DNA of 64,000 nucleotides from the NCBI GenBank assembly GCA_964575895.1, contig CAZNTE010000006.1, forward strand, positions 1 to 64,000, in the 5' to 3' direction. The translations under genes were made by a program, and so were the position numbers. Position 1 is the first letter of the stretch. Every line of letters begins with the position of its first letter. The DNA comes from Gudongella sp964575895 (GTDB taxonomy: Bacteria > Bacillota > Clostridia > Tissierellales > Tissierellaceae). Shown in pieces: positions 62,489-64,000 of this stretch. The notes below the pieces were generated by a model that was not told the origin of the DNA, searched no databases, and worked only from the letters and a program-made list of their open reading frames with translations.

Positions 62489-63106
62489 ATGTCAAACTAT
62501 CTAGTTATTGCAATTTTAGGGTATCTATTTGGCTGTCTTCAGTTTGCCTACTTTATAGGGAAATTATACACTAAAAAAGACATTAGATCCTTGGGTCATG
62601 GAAATGCTGGCGCATCTAATGTAGTAGTTTCTATTGGATGGAAACAAGGATTATTAGTGGCTCTACTGGACATACTAAAAGCTGTAGTATCAGTGCTACT
62701 AATAAGATATCTATACCCAGAGTTAGTTCAAGAAAGCTATTTTCCACTTTTTTTAAATGGAATCTTTGTTGTAATTGGTCATACCTTTCCCTTCTTTCTT
62801 AATTTTAAAGGGGGTAAGGGCACGGCATCAACAGTAGGTATGCTTTTGGCTATAAATCTAAACCTTGGATTATTATCTATATTAATTGTTTTTTTAACCA
62901 CAGTAATATCAGACTATATAGCAATTGGCGCACTGGCACTTTGGGTTTATATATTAATCCTTCCTCTTTTTCTTAACTTGGATTCAAATACTATTATTCT
63001 AAATATTATTATGGCTATTGTAATTTTAATTAAACACATCCCAAATATTAAGCGAATAAAAATAAAAGAAGAAAAAGGCTTAAGAAAAGCCCTTAAAAAG
63101 AAATAA
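62489..63106 (+). CDS. plsY: Glycerol-3-phosphate acyltransferase, PlsY family
   Basis: A 205-aa membrane acyltransferase with five or so helices. The three PlsY motifs are present: DIRSLGHGNAGASNV, GHTFPFFLNFKGGKGTAS, and IKHIPNIKRI near the C-terminus. It uses acyl-phosphate to acylate glycerol-3-phosphate, the first step of phospholipid synthesis. It may be one of several paralogs. ATG follows GAGGTGG; convergent with the helicase gene. Confidence 0.92.
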   Translation: MSNYLVIAILGYLFGCLQFAYFIGKLYTKKDIRSLGHGNAGASNVVVSIGWKQGLLVALLDILKAVVSVLLIRYLYPELVQESYFPLFLNGIFVVIGHTFPFFLNFKGGKGTASTVGMLLAINLNLGLLSILIVFLTTVISDYIAIGALALWVYILILPLFLNLDSNTIILNIIMAIVILIKHIPNIKRIKIKEEKGLRKALKKK

Positions 63107-63133
63107 GCTAACCAAATTAAACTGGTTAGCTTA
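63104..63133 (+). terminator. Bidirectional terminator between plsY and the helicase gene
   Basis: An 11-bp perfect stem TAAGCTAACCA/TGGTTAGCTTA (63104-63114 with 63123-63133), overlapping the plsY stop. Confidence 0.85.
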
Positions 63134-63136
63134 TAA

Positions 63137-64000
63137 TTATCTTTTCTTCTTACTTTTCTTTTCACTTGCTCTTTCTACTTTTACTTTTTGTCCTTTAATT
63201 TTCTTACCCTTTAGTCCTTCAATAACATGCTCTGCATAGTCACTCTGAATTTCCATAAAAGTAAATTTATCATATACATCAATATTTCCAATTAATTTTT
63301 TACTAAGTCCTGTTTCCTGGAAAATAGCTGATAATAAATGTCTTGGACTAAAGCCATGCTCTTTACCTAAGTTTACATGTAATCTGGTAGTTGTAGTACT
63401 TCCTTTTAATTTCTTACCAGAATCAACCATATCAAGTTCTTCATGATTTTCAAATAGTTTGTTGTCTTGAATATACATCTTTAAAAGTGCAGCTGCAATA
63501 TCAAAACTATTGTAATCTTCCTGCAGAAGAGCATCTATTATGTTTGAATACTTGTTTAATTCTTCTGATTCCATTTCTGCCTTTATCTTTGTCGAAATAT
63601 TCTCAGTATGCTGTGCCTGGATATCCTGTAGTGTAGGTAGATCTTTTCTTTCTATCTTGGTATTGGTATATCTTTGAACATCTTTTAGTTTGTATATCTC
63701 TCTACCTGATACAAAACTGTAAGCTTTACCTTCTCTACCAGCTCTAGCGGTTCTTCCAATTCTATGCACATAATATTCTTCGTCCTGTGGCATATCATAG
63801 TTAATAACCATATCGATATCATCAACATCTAATCCCCTGGCAGCAACATCAGTAGCCACTAAAATATCAATAGTTCCTTTTCTGAACTTACCCATTACAG
63901 TATCTCTTTGACTTTGTTTTAAGTCTCCATGTAAACCATCTGAAGAGTATCCTCTAGCCTGTAAATCACTTGTAAGTTCATCAACCTTCTTCTTAGTGTT
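63137..64000 (-). CDS. DEAD-box RNA helicase, C-terminal part (runs off the right edge)
   Basis: The frame is open to the last base of the window, so this is the 3' part (287 codons) of a larger gene; the ATG at 63895 is internal. Visible are motif V DILVATDVAARGLDVDDID and motif VI YVHRIGRTARAGREG, the end of RecA-like domain 2, then a linker and a C-terminal DbpA-type RNA-binding domain (LHVNLGKEHGFSPRHLLSAI) with a lysine-rich tail. It resembles CsdA/DbpA helicases for ribosome assembly or cold growth. The N-terminal domain with motifs I-IV lies outside. Confidence 0.93.
   Translation of the reverse strand, partial: NTKKKVDELTSDLQARGYSSDGLHGDLKQSQRDTVMGKFRKGTIDILVATDVAARGLDVDDIDMVINYDMPQDEEYYVHRIGRTARAGREGKAYSFVSGREIYKLKDVQRYTNTKIERKDLPTLQDIQAQHTENISTKIKAEMESEELNKYSNIIDALLQEDYNSFDIAAALLKMYIQDNKLFENHEELDMVDSGKKLKGSTTTTRLHVNLGKEHGFSPRHLLSAIFQETGLSKKLIGNIDVYDKFTFMEIQSDYAEHVIEGLKGKKIKGQKVKVERASEKKSKKKR

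Noticed and set aside
1..64000. CRISPR arrays, tRNA/rRNA genes, prophage or intact insertion sequences
   Set aside because: No spaced direct-repeat array, no tRNA T-loop pattern in context, and no transposase, integrase or phage structural gene was seen.

Overview
The window is AT-rich, low-GC DNA with dense, mostly minus-strand operons, strong AGGAGG-type ribosome binding sites and many hairpin-plus-T-run terminators. The gene content points to an anaerobic, monoderm, low-GC Firmicute of the class Clostridia, perhaps near Tissierellales or Peptostreptococcales; the genus is inference. Supporting content includes an FprA flavodiiron protein, DUF438/hemerythrin proteins, a T-box, a CIRCE element, an SLH protein, a short type IV pilus locus and a type 2 IPP isomerase. 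I saw no rRNA, tRNA, CRISPR array, prophage or intact insertion sequence.

Region 1-5.8 kb: a LytTR response regulator and GHKL (AgrC-like) sensor kinase pair, with two matching 21-bp-spaced direct-repeat sites that probably bind the regulator, followed by a large Cache-HAMP-PAS-PAS-GGDEF-HD-GYP c-di-GMP enzyme. Region 5.8-6.4 kb holds an unexplained GC-richer, terminator-ended segment that looks like a non-coding RNA or a mobile-element relic. Region 6.4-10.7 kb is an ABC transporter plus two-component operon. Region 10.9-13.6 kb has an RlmD-type methyltransferase and a lone ATP-grasp ligase.

Region 13.7-19.1 kb is a compact pilus operon (pilC, four pilin-like or accessory genes, pilT) ending in an SLH-transglutaminase protein; it has no pilB. 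Its first pilin-like gene has a Shine-Dalgarno sequence separated from the ATG by a perfect hairpin. Region 19.6-22.1 kb is a polar amino-acid ABC importer behind a T-box whose specifier reads CAC, so histidine uptake is predicted. htpG follows, with a perfect CIRCE element.

Region 24-41.8 kb carries a DinG-like nuclease-helicase, VanY, DegV, DUF362 ferredoxin, isochorismatase-family, OsmC, M29 aminopeptidase, SpeD/SpeE, ECF, DMT, CorA and MATE genes. Two tandem very small genes (about 32.0-32.3 kb) and a CsoR/CstR-like operator before the OsmC gene stand out.

Region 42-50.3 kb has an AraC-GH39 regulator, a second DMT exporter, a GntR-controlled ABC system, bioY with a BirA box, birA and fni. 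Region 50.3-58.5 kb has LCP, PfpI, DUF438, lipoprotein, radical SAM, glycerate kinase, FprA and hemerythrin genes. Region 58.5-61.4 kb is an operon of an HMA metallochaperone, a P1B ATPase with a CPG membrane motif and an FNR-like regulator, preceded by a perfect FNR-type palindrome. The window ends with a threonine aldolase, PlsY and the 3' part of a DEAD-box helicase gene.

Many starts were moved from the longest ORF to the ATG that sits correctly behind a Shine-Dalgarno sequence; each case is stated.
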